Made by a program: the position numbers and the translations under genes | Part shown: piece by piece, positions 34,243 to 43,008 of the stretch | How the letters are laid out: each line of letters begins with the position of its first letter | Numbering within the stretch: the first letter of the stretch is position 1 | Notes under the pieces: generated by a model | Seen by the model: only the letters and a program-made list of their open reading frames with translations | Databases searched by the model: none | Told to the model about the DNA's origin: nothing | DNA from: Burkholderia sp. IMCC1007 | Lineage (GTDB): Bacteria > Pseudomonadota > Gammaproteobacteria > Burkholderiales > Burkholderiaceae | Length of the DNA stretch: 43,008 bases | NCBI RefSeq assembly: GCF_027257875.1 | Contig: NZ_JAPVQY010000067.1 | Span: 1 to 43,008 of the forward strand | Direction: 5' to 3'

Positions 34243-34917
34243 TTACGCGGCGACGTAGCGCAGCACGGAGTCGGCGATCGTCTCGCGATGCCGCGCGCGC
34301 AGGCGCGGCGCCGACGGATCGCGGCCGAATGCGGCGCCGAACGTGTAGCGGTTCGACACGCGGTGGAAGCAGAACGAGCTGATCAGCAGGTGCAGGTCGA
34401 ACGCGTCGATGTCCTTGCGGAACGCGCCGCTCGCCGCGCCGCGCTCGAGCAGTTCCTCGAGCGTCTTGATGATGCTGACGTTGCGGTTCTTGAACGACTT
34501 CAGCTGTTCGAGATACTTCGCGCCGTGGATGTTCTCGATCGACACGAGGCGGACGAAGTCGCGATGCTTGTCGTGATAGTCGAACGTGAATTCGACGAGC
34601 CGGCGCATGCCTTCGCGCGGCTCCATGTCGCCGACGTGCAGTTCCTGCTCGAGCGCGCGGATGTCGCCGTACACCTTCTCCAGCACGGCCTCGTACAGGC
34701 CTTCCTTGCTTTCGAAGTAGTAGTAGAGCATCCGCTTCGTGGTGTTCGTGCGCTCGGCGATCGCGTCGACGCGCGCACCGGCGAGGCCCATCGCGGAAAA
34801 CTCCTGCGTGGCGACGTCGAGGATGTTGCGCTTGGTTTGCTCGGGATCGTATTTGCGCCGCGCGTCGGACGCAAGCGCGCGGCTTTCGGACGTGGCGGCC
34901 TTGCTTCCAGCTTTCAT
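34243..34917 (-). CDS. TetR-family transcriptional regulator
   Basis: A 224-residue regulator with N-terminal helix-turn-helix (NILDVATQEFSAMGLAGARV, then AERTNTTKRMLYYYFESKEG at about 55-74). The C-terminal ligand domain (residues 90 on) resembles the TetR proteins that control amine and amino acid catabolism. It lies downstream of amaA on the same strand (115 bases apart), so it may regulate the lysine-catabolic block. Ligand and operator are not known. Confidence 0.9.
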   Translation of the reverse strand: MKAGSKAATSESRALASDARRKYDPEQTKRNILDVATQEFSAMGLAGARVDAIAERTNTTKRMLYYYFESKEGLYEAVLEKVYGDIRALEQELHVGDMEPREGMRRLVEFTFDYHDKHRDFVRLVSIENIHGAKYLEQLKSFKNRNVSIIKTLEELLERGAASGAFRKDIDAFDLHLLISSFCFHRVSNRYTFGAAFGRDPSAPRLRARHRETIADSVLRYVAA

Positions 34918-35032
34918 GTGACTTTGTTGTGGGTTCGCGGCGGCATGGAGAAATCATTCTAGCATGCGGGAAATCCCCGCCCGGCCGACCTTGCGCTCTA
35001 ATCGGCCCGGCGGTTTCGGCCGCCGCCGCGGT

Positions 35033-36301
35033 TCAGCGTCGGCACGACGCGAGCGCGTCGCGCGCCTGGTACGCGGTGTACGTGAGTTGCGCGGCGGCGA
35101 GGCCCGCAAGCCCGAACGTGCGCGTGAGCCCGAACGCGGCGAAGCCTTCCGGCACGGGCTGCTCGCCGGCCAGCGCGGCGGCGAGCGCTTCGCCGGCGAC
35201 GGTGGTCGGCGCCATCCCGTGGCCGCCGAACGCGAGCGCGTGCCACACGCCGTCCGCGTCGCGGCCGATCTGCGGCATCTTGTGCCGCGCATAGCTCATC
35301 AGGCCGCCCCACGCGTAGTCGACCTTCACGCCGTCGAGCTGCGGATACACGCGCAGCAGGTCGCGCCGCAGCAGGCGCGCGATCGCGTCGGGGCCGCGAT
35401 CGAGCACCGAGATCCGGCCGCCCCACAGGATCCGCGTGTCTTTCAGCGGACGGTAGTAGTCGAATGCGAAGCGCGTGTCGTAGATCGCGTACGGTGCGTC
35501 GATCGCGTCCGGCAGCCGCGTGCCGAGCGGTTCGGTCGCGATCACGTAGGTCGCGATCGGCAGCACCGCGCGTTCGATGCGCGGCGACACGCCGCGCGCA
35601 TAGCCGCCGCCGGCGAACACGACGTCCTTCGCGCGGACCGTGCCCTGCGCGGTGCGCACGACGTAGCCGGCGCCTTCGCGCGCGATGCCGAGCGCGGCCG
35701 AGCGCTCGTACACGCGTGCGCCGCCGCGCGACGCGGCCGCCGCGACGCCGAGCACGTACTTGAGCGGATGGAAGTGGAACGCGTTCGGCTCGAACAGGCC
35801 GCCGTAATAGCGCTGCGTTTTCAGTCGCGCACGCAGCGCGTCAGTCGCGACCGGTTCCCAGTCGACGTTGAATTCCTGCTTCATCAGCGTGCGCACGCCG
35901 TCGAGCCGCGACGGATCGTCGAACCAGTTCGCGAGCATCACGCCCTCGTCGACGATGTCGCAATCGATCCCGTAGCGCGCGATGCGCGTGCGGATCAGGT
36001 CGACCGCATCGACGGTGAGCCGGTACAGGCGACGCCCTTCGTCGCGGCCAAGCGTGCGCAGCAGATCGGCGTTGTCGAGGCTGTAGCCGCCGAACACGAA
36101 GCCGCCGTTCCGGCCCGATGCGCCGAAGCCGACCCGCTCGCCGTCGAGCACGACGACGTCCGTCACGCCGCGCTCGACGAGGCCGAGCGCCGTGCACAGG
36201 CCGGCGAGGCCGCCGCCGACGATGCAGACCTGCGTGTCGATCGTGCCGGTCAGTTGCGGGTAGGGTTGGCGGGTAACGGTGGCTTCGTAGAAGTTCTGCA
36301 T
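35033..36301 (-). CDS. amaA: FAD-dependent L-pipecolate oxidase (AmaA type)
   Basis: A 422-residue flavoenzyme of the DadA/glycine-oxidase family. The N-terminal FAD-binding motif is CIVGGGLAGLCTALGLVERG, with ASGRNGGFVFGGYS as the second FAD contact. The C-terminal FGGHGMAPTTVAGE is the flavin-interacting helix. The family includes gamma-glutamylputrescine oxidases as well, but the start MQNFYEATVTRQPYPQL and the neighbours LysP and the ALDH7-type dehydrogenase favour L-pipecolate to piperideine-6-carboxylate oxidation. Lysine permease lies upstream (135 bases, with a terminator between). Substrate remains inferred. Confidence 0.82.
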   Translation of the reverse strand: MQNFYEATVTRQPYPQLTGTIDTQVCIVGGGLAGLCTALGLVERGVTDVVVLDGERVGFGASGRNGGFVFGGYSLDNADLLRTLGRDEGRRLYRLTVDAVDLIRTRIARYGIDCDIVDEGVMLANWFDDPSRLDGVRTLMKQEFNVDWEPVATDALRARLKTQRYYGGLFEPNAFHFHPLKYVLGVAAAASRGGARVYERSAALGIAREGAGYVVRTAQGTVRAKDVVFAGGGYARGVSPRIERAVLPIATYVIATEPLGTRLPDAIDAPYAIYDTRFAFDYYRPLKDTRILWGGRISVLDRGPDAIARLLRRDLLRVYPQLDGVKVDYAWGGLMSYARHKMPQIGRDADGVWHALAFGGHGMAPTTVAGEALAAALAGEQPVPEGFAAFGLTRTFGLAGLAAAQLTYTAYQARDALASCRR

Positions 36302-36327
36302 GCGTGTTCGGTGACTCGTAACGGCGG

Positions 36328-36372
36328 AAAAACAGGCGGCGCGCGTCGATCTTGCCTGAACGCGCGCGCCGC
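36328..36372 (-). terminator. Intrinsic terminator after lysP
   Basis: On the minus strand a GC-rich stem (36360-36372 with 36336-36346, including a small internal asymmetry) is followed by CTGTTTTT (complement of 36328-36335). It lies 65 bases after the lysP stop and separates lysP from amaA, so amaA is likely to have its own promoter or depends on read-through. Confidence 0.75.
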
Positions 36373-36436
36373 GTCGAATGGGGTTTTCAATGCGCGGGCC
36401 GCCGCGGTCGGGCAGCGGCCGGCGCGCGACCGGGCG

Positions 36437-38017
36437 TCATGCGCCCGGCGTCGGGTTGGCCGGCCGGGCGACGTAGGCCGGATACCCGGCGTCGGCCTGC
36501 TCCGTGGTGTCGCGGATCGCGTTGCGCTCGATCCACGGCGCGATCTCCATGTCCTCGTAGCGGACGAGGCGGCACTTGCGCACCAGCGCGTAGCCGAGCC
36601 AGATCACGACGAAGAACGGCAGGCCGATGTAGGTCGCGGCGATGCCGGCCCAGTCGATCTTGTCCGCGAGGAACGCCTGGTAGTCCTGGCCGAGCGCGAC
36701 GATCGCACACAACGCGAACGCGAACAGCGGGCCGAACGGGAACCACTTCGATCGATACGGCAACTGGTCGAGCCGGTAGCCCTGCTTCACGAAACCCTTG
36801 CGGAACCGGTAATGGCTGACCGCGATGCCGAGCCACGTGATGAAGCCGGCCATGCCCGACGTGTTCAGCAGCCAGAGGTACACCGTCTTGTCGCCGTACA
36901 GCGACGTGAGGAAGCACAGCCCGCCGATCGCCGTCGTCGCATACAGCGCGTTGCGCGGCACGCCGCCCGGCGACAGCTTCGCGAACAGCTTCGGCGCGCG
37001 GCCTTCGACCGCGAGGTTGTAGAGCATCCGCGTGGACGCGTACATGCCCGAGTTGCCGGCCGACAGCACGGCCGTCAGGATCACAGCGTTCATCACGCCG
37101 GCCGCAAAGGCCAGGCCGGCGTGGCGGAACACGAGCGTGAACGGGCTCACGCCGATGTCGGTCACGTCGCTCTTCAGCAGGCTCGGGTCGGTGTACGGAA
37201 TCAGCACGCCGATCACGAAGATCGCGAACACGTAGAACAGCAGGATGCGCCAGAAGATCTGGCTGACCGCGCGCGGGATCGTCGTGCGCGGATTCTCCGA
37301 TTCGCCGGCGGCGACGCCGATCATTTCGGTGCCCTGGAACGAGAAGCCCGCGATCATCGCGACGCCGAGCATCGTCGCCCAGCCGCCCGCGAACGGCGCG
37401 TCGCCGATCGTGAAGTTGCCCCAGCCGGCGCTCGGGCCGCCCTGCATGATCCCGAAGATCATCAGCAGGCCGATGCCGACGAACGCGAGCACCGTCAGCA
37501 CCTTGATCAGCGCGAACCAGTATTCGGCCTCGCCGAAGCCGCGGACCGACAGCGCGTTGAGCGCGAAGATCAGCGTGAGAAAGATCGCGCTCCACCAGAC
37601 GCCCGGCACGTGCGGGAACCAGTAGTTCATCACGAGCTGCGCGGCGACGAGCTCGACCGCGAGCGTCACGGCCCAGCTGTACCAGTAGTTCCAGCCGAGC
37701 GCGAAGCCGAAGCCTTCGTCGACGAACTTCGAGCCGTAGGTCGCGAACGAGCCCGATACCGGCATGAATGCGGCCATTTCGCCGAGGCTCGTCATCAGGA
37801 AGTAGACCATCAGGCCGATCAGCATGTACGCGAGCATCGCGCCGCCGGGGCCGGCCTGCGAAATCGATGCGCCGGACGCGACGAACAGGCCGGTGCCGAT
37901 CGAGCCGCCGATCGCGATCATTCGCAGATGGCGCGCCTGCAGGCTGCGGTGGAGGGACGGCTTCGCGGGCGGCGAGCCGGACGAACGGGGCGAATCGGGG
38001 CGGGCATCTGAATGCAT
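36437..38017 (-). CDS. lysP: Lysine-specific permease (APC family)
   Basis: A 526-residue 12-helix amino acid permease. Segments such as HLRMIAIGGSIGTGLFVASG, GGAMLAYMLIGLMVYFLMTS and EMIGVAAGESENPRTTIPRA agree closely with E. coli LysP, so a lysine-H+ symport role is well supported. The start at 38017 (MHSDARPDSPRSS) gives a cytoplasmic N-terminus before the first helix. It is divergent from the ALDH7-type P6C dehydrogenase and upstream of amaA, which together suggest uptake for lysine catabolism. Confidence 0.93.
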   Translation of the reverse strand: MHSDARPDSPRSSGSPPAKPSLHRSLQARHLRMIAIGGSIGTGLFVASGASISQAGPGGAMLAYMLIGLMVYFLMTSLGEMAAFMPVSGSFATYGSKFVDEGFGFALGWNYWYSWAVTLAVELVAAQLVMNYWFPHVPGVWWSAIFLTLIFALNALSVRGFGEAEYWFALIKVLTVLAFVGIGLLMIFGIMQGGPSAGWGNFTIGDAPFAGGWATMLGVAMIAGFSFQGTEMIGVAAGESENPRTTIPRAVSQIFWRILLFYVFAIFVIGVLIPYTDPSLLKSDVTDIGVSPFTLVFRHAGLAFAAGVMNAVILTAVLSAGNSGMYASTRMLYNLAVEGRAPKLFAKLSPGGVPRNALYATTAIGGLCFLTSLYGDKTVYLWLLNTSGMAGFITWLGIAVSHYRFRKGFVKQGYRLDQLPYRSKWFPFGPLFAFALCAIVALGQDYQAFLADKIDWAGIAATYIGLPFFVVIWLGYALVRKCRLVRYEDMEIAPWIERNAIRDTTEQADAGYPAYVARPANPTPGA

Positions 38018-38656
38018 GGCGGGTGCTGGGCGCTGTCTCCGGGATTGTTTTGGCTGCGAACGCGACGCGACGCGTCGTGTTGCCGGCCGCCGCCGTCGGG
38101 CAGCGGCGGGGCTTCGCGGGAATGTCCGGTGCAACCGGCCCGCGACGCGCGTCGCCTTCGTCTGTCGTCCGGCCGCACGCGGCGGCCGTCGATGCGCCGG
38201 GTGCGTGGCACCTCGACGTCGCCTCGATTGTGTGTGCGCGGCGTGGGGTCGGCAACCGATATTTCCGCACAGGGTGATGCGACTTTGTCATCAAGTCGCG
38301 GCCGTCGACGCCGGTGCGAATGGCCGGGTAAGGAGCTTCGGATACGTCCCATGCGCGGGCCGAAACGACTCGGCGCGTCCTCCCAGGGTGTTGCGTTTTG
38401 GGAATGAAGTCGTGAGTTAATATCAATAGCGGGCCGACTTGTGGCCATCGACAATGTGTCTCATGGATCGTGCCTTGCGAGGTGAGGGCGCGCCGTCCGG
38501 CCGGTTTTCCGGCGGCGGCGCAGCGCGATGCGCCACGCGGCGCACCGGCCTGCCGAGCAGCGCATCCGCTTGCACACGGCGCGCGAACGCGCTCCAATCG
38601 AATCACGCGGGCGGCGTCGCCGCCGCACCGATCAATCTGTCCCTGAAGAGGAAGTG
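38018..38656. promoter_or_regulatory. Long divergent control region of lysP and amaB
   Basis: About 640 bases between divergent starts. It holds a perfect 7-bp inverted repeat with a 7-base spacer, GCGACTT / AAGTCGC (38279-38299), and an AT-rich spot GAGTTAATATCAATAG (38413-38428) that could contain a -10 element. No coding frame in it is convincing. It is unusually long for a simple divergent promoter. Confidence 0.5.
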
Positions 38657-40168
38657 ATGCAATTCAACGACATTCTCGCCGCGCTCGATATCGATCTCGC
38701 CCAGTGGAAAGGCAATGCGCTGACCGCGCGTTCGCCGCTCGACGGCGCGACGCTCGCGACGCTGGCGGTCGACTCGCCCGCCGACGCCGAGCGCAAGATC
38801 GACGCCGCACACGAGGCATTCCTCAAGTGGCGCACGGTGCCGGCGCCGGTGCGCGGCGAACTGGTGCGCGTGTTCGGCAACGTGCTGCGCGAGCACAAGG
38901 CCGAGCTGGGCCGCCTCGTCACGCTCGAAGCCGGCAAGATCACGTCCGAAGGGCTCGGCGAAGTACAGGAAATGATCGACATCTGCGATTTCGCGGTCGG
39001 TCTGTCGCGTCAGCTTTACGGCCTGACGATCGCATCCGAGCGCCCGGGCCACCGGATGATGGAAACGTGGCACCCGATCGGCGTGTGCGGCGTGATCTCG
39101 GCATTCAACTTCCCGGTCGCGGTGTGGGCATGGAACGCGGCGCTCGCGTTCGTGTGCGGCGATTCGGTCGTGTGGAAGCCGTCGGAAAAGACGCCGCTCA
39201 CCGCGATCGCGTGCCACGTGCTGCTCCAGAAGGCGATCCGCGAATTCGAGAAAACGCATCCGGGCGTCGCGCCGGCAGAGCTGAGCCAGCTGGTGCTCGG
39301 CATGCGCGATGTCGGTGAAGTGCTGACGTCGTCGAAGAAGGTGCCGGTCGTCAGCGCGACGGGCAGCGTGCGGATGGGCCAGGAAGTCGCGAAGGTGCTG
39401 AGCCAGCGCCTCGCGCGCGGCATCCTCGAACTCGGTGGCAACAACGGGATGATCGTCGCGCCGAGCGCCGATCTCGACCTCGTGGTGCGCGCCGTCACGT
39501 TCGCGGCGGTCGGCACGGCCGGCCAGCGCTGCACGACGCTGCGCCGCCTGATCGTCCATCGCAGCATCGTCGATCAACTGCTGCCGCGCATCGAGAAGGC
39601 GTATGCGTCGGTGAAGGTTGGCAGCCCGCTCGAGGAAGGCACGCTCGTCGGCCCGCTGGTCGACCGCGCGTCGTTCGACGCGATGCAGAAGGCACTGGCC
39701 GATGCGCGCGAGCAGGGCGGCGAAGTGAAGGGCGGCGAGCGCGTCGACATCGGTCACGCCGATGCGTACTACGTGCGTCCTGCCATCGTGCGGATGCCGA
39801 AGCAATCATCGGTGGTCGAGCGCGAGACGTTCGCGCCGATTCTCTACGTGATGGTCTACGACAACTTCGAAGACGCGATCGACGTGCACAACGCGGTGCC
39901 GCAAGGCCTGTCGTCGGCGATCTTCACGAACGACATGCGCGAGGCCGAGCAGTTCATGTCGGCAGCGGGCAGCGATTGCGGGATCGTCAACGTGAACATC
40001 GGCACGAGCGGCGCGGAAATCGGCGGCGCGTTCGGCGGCGAGAAGGAAACGGGCGGCGGCCGCGAGTCGGGTTCGGATGCGTGGAAGGCTTATATGCGCC
40101 GTGCGACGAACACGATCAACTACAGCCGTCAGCTGCCGCTCGCGCAGGGCGTGAAGTTCGACGTGTGA
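38657..40168 (+). CDS. amaB: L-piperidine-6-carboxylate (aminoadipate semialdehyde) dehydrogenase, ALDH7 family
   Basis: A 503-residue NAD-dependent aldehyde dehydrogenase with catalytic Cys292 (AGQRCTTLRRL) and Glu258 (LELGGNNGMIV). The tail VNIGTSGAEIGGAFGGEKET plus GGGRESGSDAWKAYMRR marks it as ALDH7 (antiquitin/AmaB type). It converts piperidine-6-carboxylate, in equilibrium with aminoadipate semialdehyde, to 2-aminoadipate. The ATG at 38657 follows GAAGAGGAAG. Divergent from lysP and near amaA, it fits the lysine/pipecolate pathway. It ends at a strong hairpin. Confidence 0.94.
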   Translation: MQFNDILAALDIDLAQWKGNALTARSPLDGATLATLAVDSPADAERKIDAAHEAFLKWRTVPAPVRGELVRVFGNVLREHKAELGRLVTLEAGKITSEGLGEVQEMIDICDFAVGLSRQLYGLTIASERPGHRMMETWHPIGVCGVISAFNFPVAVWAWNAALAFVCGDSVVWKPSEKTPLTAIACHVLLQKAIREFEKTHPGVAPAELSQLVLGMRDVGEVLTSSKKVPVVSATGSVRMGQEVAKVLSQRLARGILELGGNNGMIVAPSADLDLVVRAVTFAAVGTAGQRCTTLRRLIVHRSIVDQLLPRIEKAYASVKVGSPLEEGTLVGPLVDRASFDAMQKALADAREQGGEVKGGERVDIGHADAYYVRPAIVRMPKQSSVVERETFAPILYVMVYDNFEDAIDVHNAVPQGLSSAIFTNDMREAEQFMSAAGSDCGIVNVNIGTSGAEIGGAFGGEKETGGGRESGSDAWKAYMRRATNTINYSRQLPLAQGVKFDV

Positions 40169-40206
40169 TGGTGCGCGCCCGGGAGGGCGCGTCAGCGATC
40201 GAATGA

Positions 40207-40250
40207 CAAGGGCCGGTTGCCGCGTAAGCGGTAACCGGCCCTTGTCGTTT
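40207..40250 (+). terminator. Intrinsic terminator after amaB
   Basis: A 17-bp stem (40207-40223 with 40228-40244; one G-U pair) with a GTAA loop, then GTCGTTTT. It lies between the convergent amaB and mechanosensitive-channel genes and may act on both strands. Confidence 0.9.
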
Positions 40251-40315
40251 TCGGTGCTGCGCGTACTGCGTGTGTTGCCTATGCTGCGTCGGTCGATCGG
40301 CACGCACGCGCATGC

Positions 40316-42787
40316 TCATTCACTCAACGGCTCAGGTCGCGTGGCGTCATCGCTCGCGGGCATGTTCTGCACCACCAGCATCTGCGGCGTCGACAGCGTG
40401 ATCTGCGCCGCGCGCAACTGCTTCAGGATCTCGAACAGCAGGTCGCTCTTCGTCGAGCTGGCGATCCGCGGGCTTGCCACATAGCCCGTCACGCTCAGCG
40501 TGATGCCGTCCGGCGTCAGCTGGCTGAACGTGACCGATGGCGCCGGTTTCTCGAGAATCGCCGGGTGTTCGCGATACGCGTCGAGCAGCAGGTCACGCAC
40601 CTGTTCGGGATCGGTGTTCAGCGGGAAGGTCAGCATCAGCGTCGCGACGCCCTGCGTGCTGTTGCCCATCGTCACGTTGCGCACGTTCTGCGAGATCAGT
40701 TGCGAGTTCGGCACGATCACGGTCGAGCGGTCGCTCAGCTGGATCTCGGTCGCGCGCACGTTGATGCGGCGAATGTCGCCTTCGACACCCGCGAGACTCA
40801 CCATGTCGCCGACCTTCACCGGCCGCTCGGTCAGCAGGATCAGCCCCGACACGAAGTTCTTCACGATCTCCTGCAGGCCGAAACCGATACCGACCGACAG
40901 TGCGCTGACGATCCAAGCGAGGTTGCTCCATCTGACGCCGAGCAGCCCGAGCGTCATCAGCACGATCAGCACGTAGCCGACGTTGGTGAACAGCGTGACG
41001 AGCGACACGCGCATGCCCGCGTCCATGCCGAGCGCCGGCATGAACTCGCTGTCGAGCCAGCGGCGCACCGAGCGCAGCAGGTAGAAGCCGATCGCGAACC
41101 CGATCACGGCGTTCATGATCCGGTCCGGCATGATGTTCAGGCTCTGCAGCCGTTGCCCGCCGATCATCGCGATCAGGCTGTCGAGCAGGTCGCTCGGCGT
41201 CGTGCCGAAGCCGCCCGTCAGCAGCGCGACGGCCGCGACCAGCATCAGCAGGCTCGTGCCGAGGCCCGACACGACGGTGTGCGCCTGGTCGAGATGGCGG
41301 TCGTCGAGCGCGAACAGGTGCTTGATCTGCTTGCCGGTCGACAGGCTCGTGGAGAACAGGCTCTCGCTCGCGTCGCGCGTCAGTTGCGTGAGGATGTAGA
41401 CGCTGCACAGCACGATCTCGAACCACACGAGTTCGTACGTGATGAAGCGCGCGACCGTGATGTAGCCGATCACCAGCGCGACCAGCGACGCGACGATCGC
41501 CAGCGTGACGCCGGCATGGATCACCCCCGCAAGCGTCGAGCGATGCTCAGGCGCTTCGCCGGCTTGCGCGAGCGCGCTGCGCACGCGGTTCGCGCGCAGC
41601 AGCGATGCGCCGACGGTCAGCGCGACGACGAGCGACACGATCCCGCGGCCGAGCAGCGTGACGGACAGGCTGGTGTCGACGATCCGGTTGATCGATTCGA
41701 GCGTGCCGGACATCAGCAACAGCGCGGCCAGCACGCCGGGGAACGGCTTCATCGCGAGCGCGACCTGATCGGCGAGCGCCGGCAGCCGCCACGACGGATG
41801 CTTCGTACAGAGCAGCGCGCGGCCGAGGCCGGCGATCAGCGCGCAGGTCACTGCGAGCTTCGCGAACTGATCCCACAGATCGCTCATCGACGGCGTGAGC
41901 TCGTAATGCCGGGCGAGCGCGAGATAGAGAATCTGCACGGCAACGGCGGTCGCGAACAGCGTCGAGAACGCCGTCGACAGCGCGAGCGCGCTGCGGCGCA
42001 GCCGCGTGGGCGGCAGGCGGTTCAGGCAGACCCACGCGAGCCCGCGTTCGACGAGGCGGCGGCCGCCGAGCCATGCCGCGAGCGCCGCGATCAGCAGCAG
42101 CGTGGTGATCGCACGCTGCCCGGGCAGCCACGACGAGCGCAGCATGTCGCGCAGTTCATCGTTGAAATCCTCGAGCCGATGGACGTCGTCGGGCGACAGA
42201 TGAAACAGCGGCAGCCAGAACTGCGCGCCGAAGATGCTGCCCGAACGGAATGCAAGCTGGTTGCGCAGCAGGCTGCGGTGCAGTTTCGCGAACTGATCGT
42301 TCAGGTTCGCGAGGTTGGCCTTCTGGTCGGCGGCCTGTTTCAGCGCGGCGTCGATCTGTGCCTTGCGCGCGTTCAGCGTCGCCCGCTGTTGCGCGACGGC
42401 GGGCGTTTCGGGCGATGCGCCCGGGGCCGGCGGCGGGCCGAGCACGTCGAGCTGCGCCTGGATCTGCGTGCGCTGCGGCGCGAGCTCGCTGCGCAGCTTG
42501 TCGACGTCGGCGCTCAGTTCCTGCGTCGCGTCGCCGAGCCCGTCGAGCTCCTTGCTGTTGCTCGCGTTCGACGTCTGCTGCTTGATGCGGTCCTGCTGGA
42601 CCTGCATCTGCTTGAGTTGCGCAATTGCGTCGTTCAGCGAAATGGTCGGCACGGGCGCGCCGACACCGCTCGCGCCCGGCGCGGACGCGGCCGTCGGAAA
42701 CGCCGACGCGGTCGCGATCGCTGCGAACTGCAGCAGCGCGAACAGTGCGAACCGGCGTGCGTAGAGGGAAAGTCGTTGTATGGACAT
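40316..42787 (-). CDS. Large MscS-family mechanosensitive channel with DUF3772 N-terminus
   Basis: An 823-residue protein with a signal-peptide-like N-terminus (RFALFALLQFAAIATASAF), a periplasmic coiled-coil/DUF3772 region (about 50-210), many transmembrane helices, and the C-terminal MscS pore and beta domain: SALSVGIGFGLQEIVKNFVS, then RPVKVGDMVSLAGVEG and TIVPNSQLISQNVRN. It opens under membrane tension to release solutes during osmotic downshock. The ATG at 42787 is preferred over a TTG eight codons upstream because the signal peptide begins at MSIQRLSLYARR. Member of the large MscK/YbiO-like type; ion preference unknown. Confidence 0.92.
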   Translation of the reverse strand: MSIQRLSLYARRFALFALLQFAAIATASAFPTAASAPGASGVGAPVPTISLNDAIAQLKQMQVQQDRIKQQTSNASNSKELDGLGDATQELSADVDKLRSELAPQRTQIQAQLDVLGPPPAPGASPETPAVAQQRATLNARKAQIDAALKQAADQKANLANLNDQFAKLHRSLLRNQLAFRSGSIFGAQFWLPLFHLSPDDVHRLEDFNDELRDMLRSSWLPGQRAITTLLLIAALAAWLGGRRLVERGLAWVCLNRLPPTRLRRSALALSTAFSTLFATAVAVQILYLALARHYELTPSMSDLWDQFAKLAVTCALIAGLGRALLCTKHPSWRLPALADQVALAMKPFPGVLAALLLMSGTLESINRIVDTSLSVTLLGRGIVSLVVALTVGASLLRANRVRSALAQAGEAPEHRSTLAGVIHAGVTLAIVASLVALVIGYITVARFITYELVWFEIVLCSVYILTQLTRDASESLFSTSLSTGKQIKHLFALDDRHLDQAHTVVSGLGTSLLMLVAAVALLTGGFGTTPSDLLDSLIAMIGGQRLQSLNIMPDRIMNAVIGFAIGFYLLRSVRRWLDSEFMPALGMDAGMRVSLVTLFTNVGYVLIVLMTLGLLGVRWSNLAWIVSALSVGIGFGLQEIVKNFVSGLILLTERPVKVGDMVSLAGVEGDIRRINVRATEIQLSDRSTVIVPNSQLISQNVRNVTMGNSTQGVATLMLTFPLNTDPEQVRDLLLDAYREHPAILEKPAPSVTFSQLTPDGITLSVTGYVASPRIASSTKSDLLFEILKQLRAAQITLSTPQMLVVQNMPASDDATRPEPLSE

Positions 42788-43008
42788 GGAATGCTTACGT
42801 TTTGCTGACAATCCCGGGCGCCGAAAGGCGCCGGGAAGCCGGGAGTTGGCCCGGTAGCATGTTACCGGGGTGTGGCGGCGGCCATGACGGCGCTTGTGCG
42901 CAAGGGTGTGTCGCGCGCCGGGCGGCCTGCGGTGCCGTGCGACGGCGCGCAGCGCCCGTCCCGCGGGGCTCGCGCCGGCGTCGGCTGCGCGGCTGCGGCG
43001 GCGCAGCG
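42788..43008. other. Upstream region of the mechanosensitive channel gene
   Basis: About 220 bases to the window end. A hairpin CCCGGGCGCC-GAAA-GGCGCCGGG with one bulged G lies at about 42813-42836, in the 5' leader or promoter region of the channel gene. No gene was recognised. Confidence 0.45.

Noticed and set aside
34964..38011. A 1015-codon open frame on the plus strand opposite amaA and lysP
   Set aside because: It is antisense to two clearly recognised genes. It is rich in Arg and Ala with no domain, as expected for the mirror of GC-rich genes.
38018..38656. Lysine riboswitch controlling lysP or amaB
   Set aside because: None of the conserved L-box elements could be seen, and placement would be unusual in this lineage.

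Overview
The window is chromosomal DNA from a Burkholderia-type betaproteobacterium, most likely of the cepacia complex. This rests on the high GC and strong G/C third-position bias, the rRNA sequence, and gene content: a Tle/Tli4 type VI cargo module, CbtAB under a B12 riboswitch, metR/metE, gbuA, an acid sedolisin next to an S10 peptidase, and LysP/pipecolate lysine catabolism. No species or replicon is claimed. No phage, CRISPR or conjugative genes were seen.

Layout. (1) 1-420: the 3' end of a 23S gene, a complete 5S gene and the rRNA operon terminator. (2) 457-8300: an accessory block of lower GC. It holds an orphan type VI secretion module on the minus strand (vgrG, alpha/beta-hydrolase lipase, Tli4-type lipoprotein, PAAR-like protein), an AT-richer flank and an IS3-family element inactivated by a stop codon. 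(3) 8933-13542: a 14-helix drug-efflux-type MFS protein, a 2-oxoglutarate/Fe(II) oxygenase and a Pit phosphate transporter, separated by two simple tandem repeats (hexamer x16 and octamer x13). (4) 13723-15484: a degenerate histidine phosphatase divergent from a cobalamin riboswitch and the cobalt transporter genes cbtB-cbtA. (5) 15509-18841: metR divergent from metE, with ATGAAAT/ATTTCAT operator-like repeats between them. (6) 18924-24790: a guanidinobutyrate block with C-N hydrolase, NCS1 permease, MHS-family MFS transporter and gbuA, and a divergent LysR gene with a palindrome in front of it. (7) 24860-26082: divergent Lrp-type regulator and LysE exporter. (8) 26353-29692: a sedolisin (S53) and a serine carboxypeptidase-like S10 enzyme with a terminator-like hairpin between them. 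(9) 29832-34115: nadE, an EamA exporter with a tandem ~110-bp repeat in its leader, a small unknown protein, a DeoR regulator and a phospholipase-D-like pseudogene. (10) 34243-40168: a lysine-catabolic block with TetR regulator, L-pipecolate oxidase (AmaA type) and lysine permease LysP on the minus strand, and the divergent P6C dehydrogenase (AmaB/ALDH7). (11) 40316-42787: a large MscS-family channel.

How the genes work together. The vgrG module looks like a complete cargo set: spike with a C-terminal adaptor-like extension, lipase toxin, outer-membrane-anchored immunity lipoprotein and PAAR tip. Its last three genes are linked by 4-bp start/stop overlaps. The gbuA block can be read as uptake of a guanidino or related nitrogen compound, amide hydrolysis, then 4-guanidinobutyrate to GABA plus urea. 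The lysP/amaA/amaB block covers lysine import and the pipecolate-to-aminoadipate steps. No single gene is of an unknown class with strong signals. The most unusual material is the arrangement of the vgrG module beside the rRNA operon, the tandem leader repeat at 31841-32059, the phosphatase lacking the catalytic Arg, and the repeat arrays.
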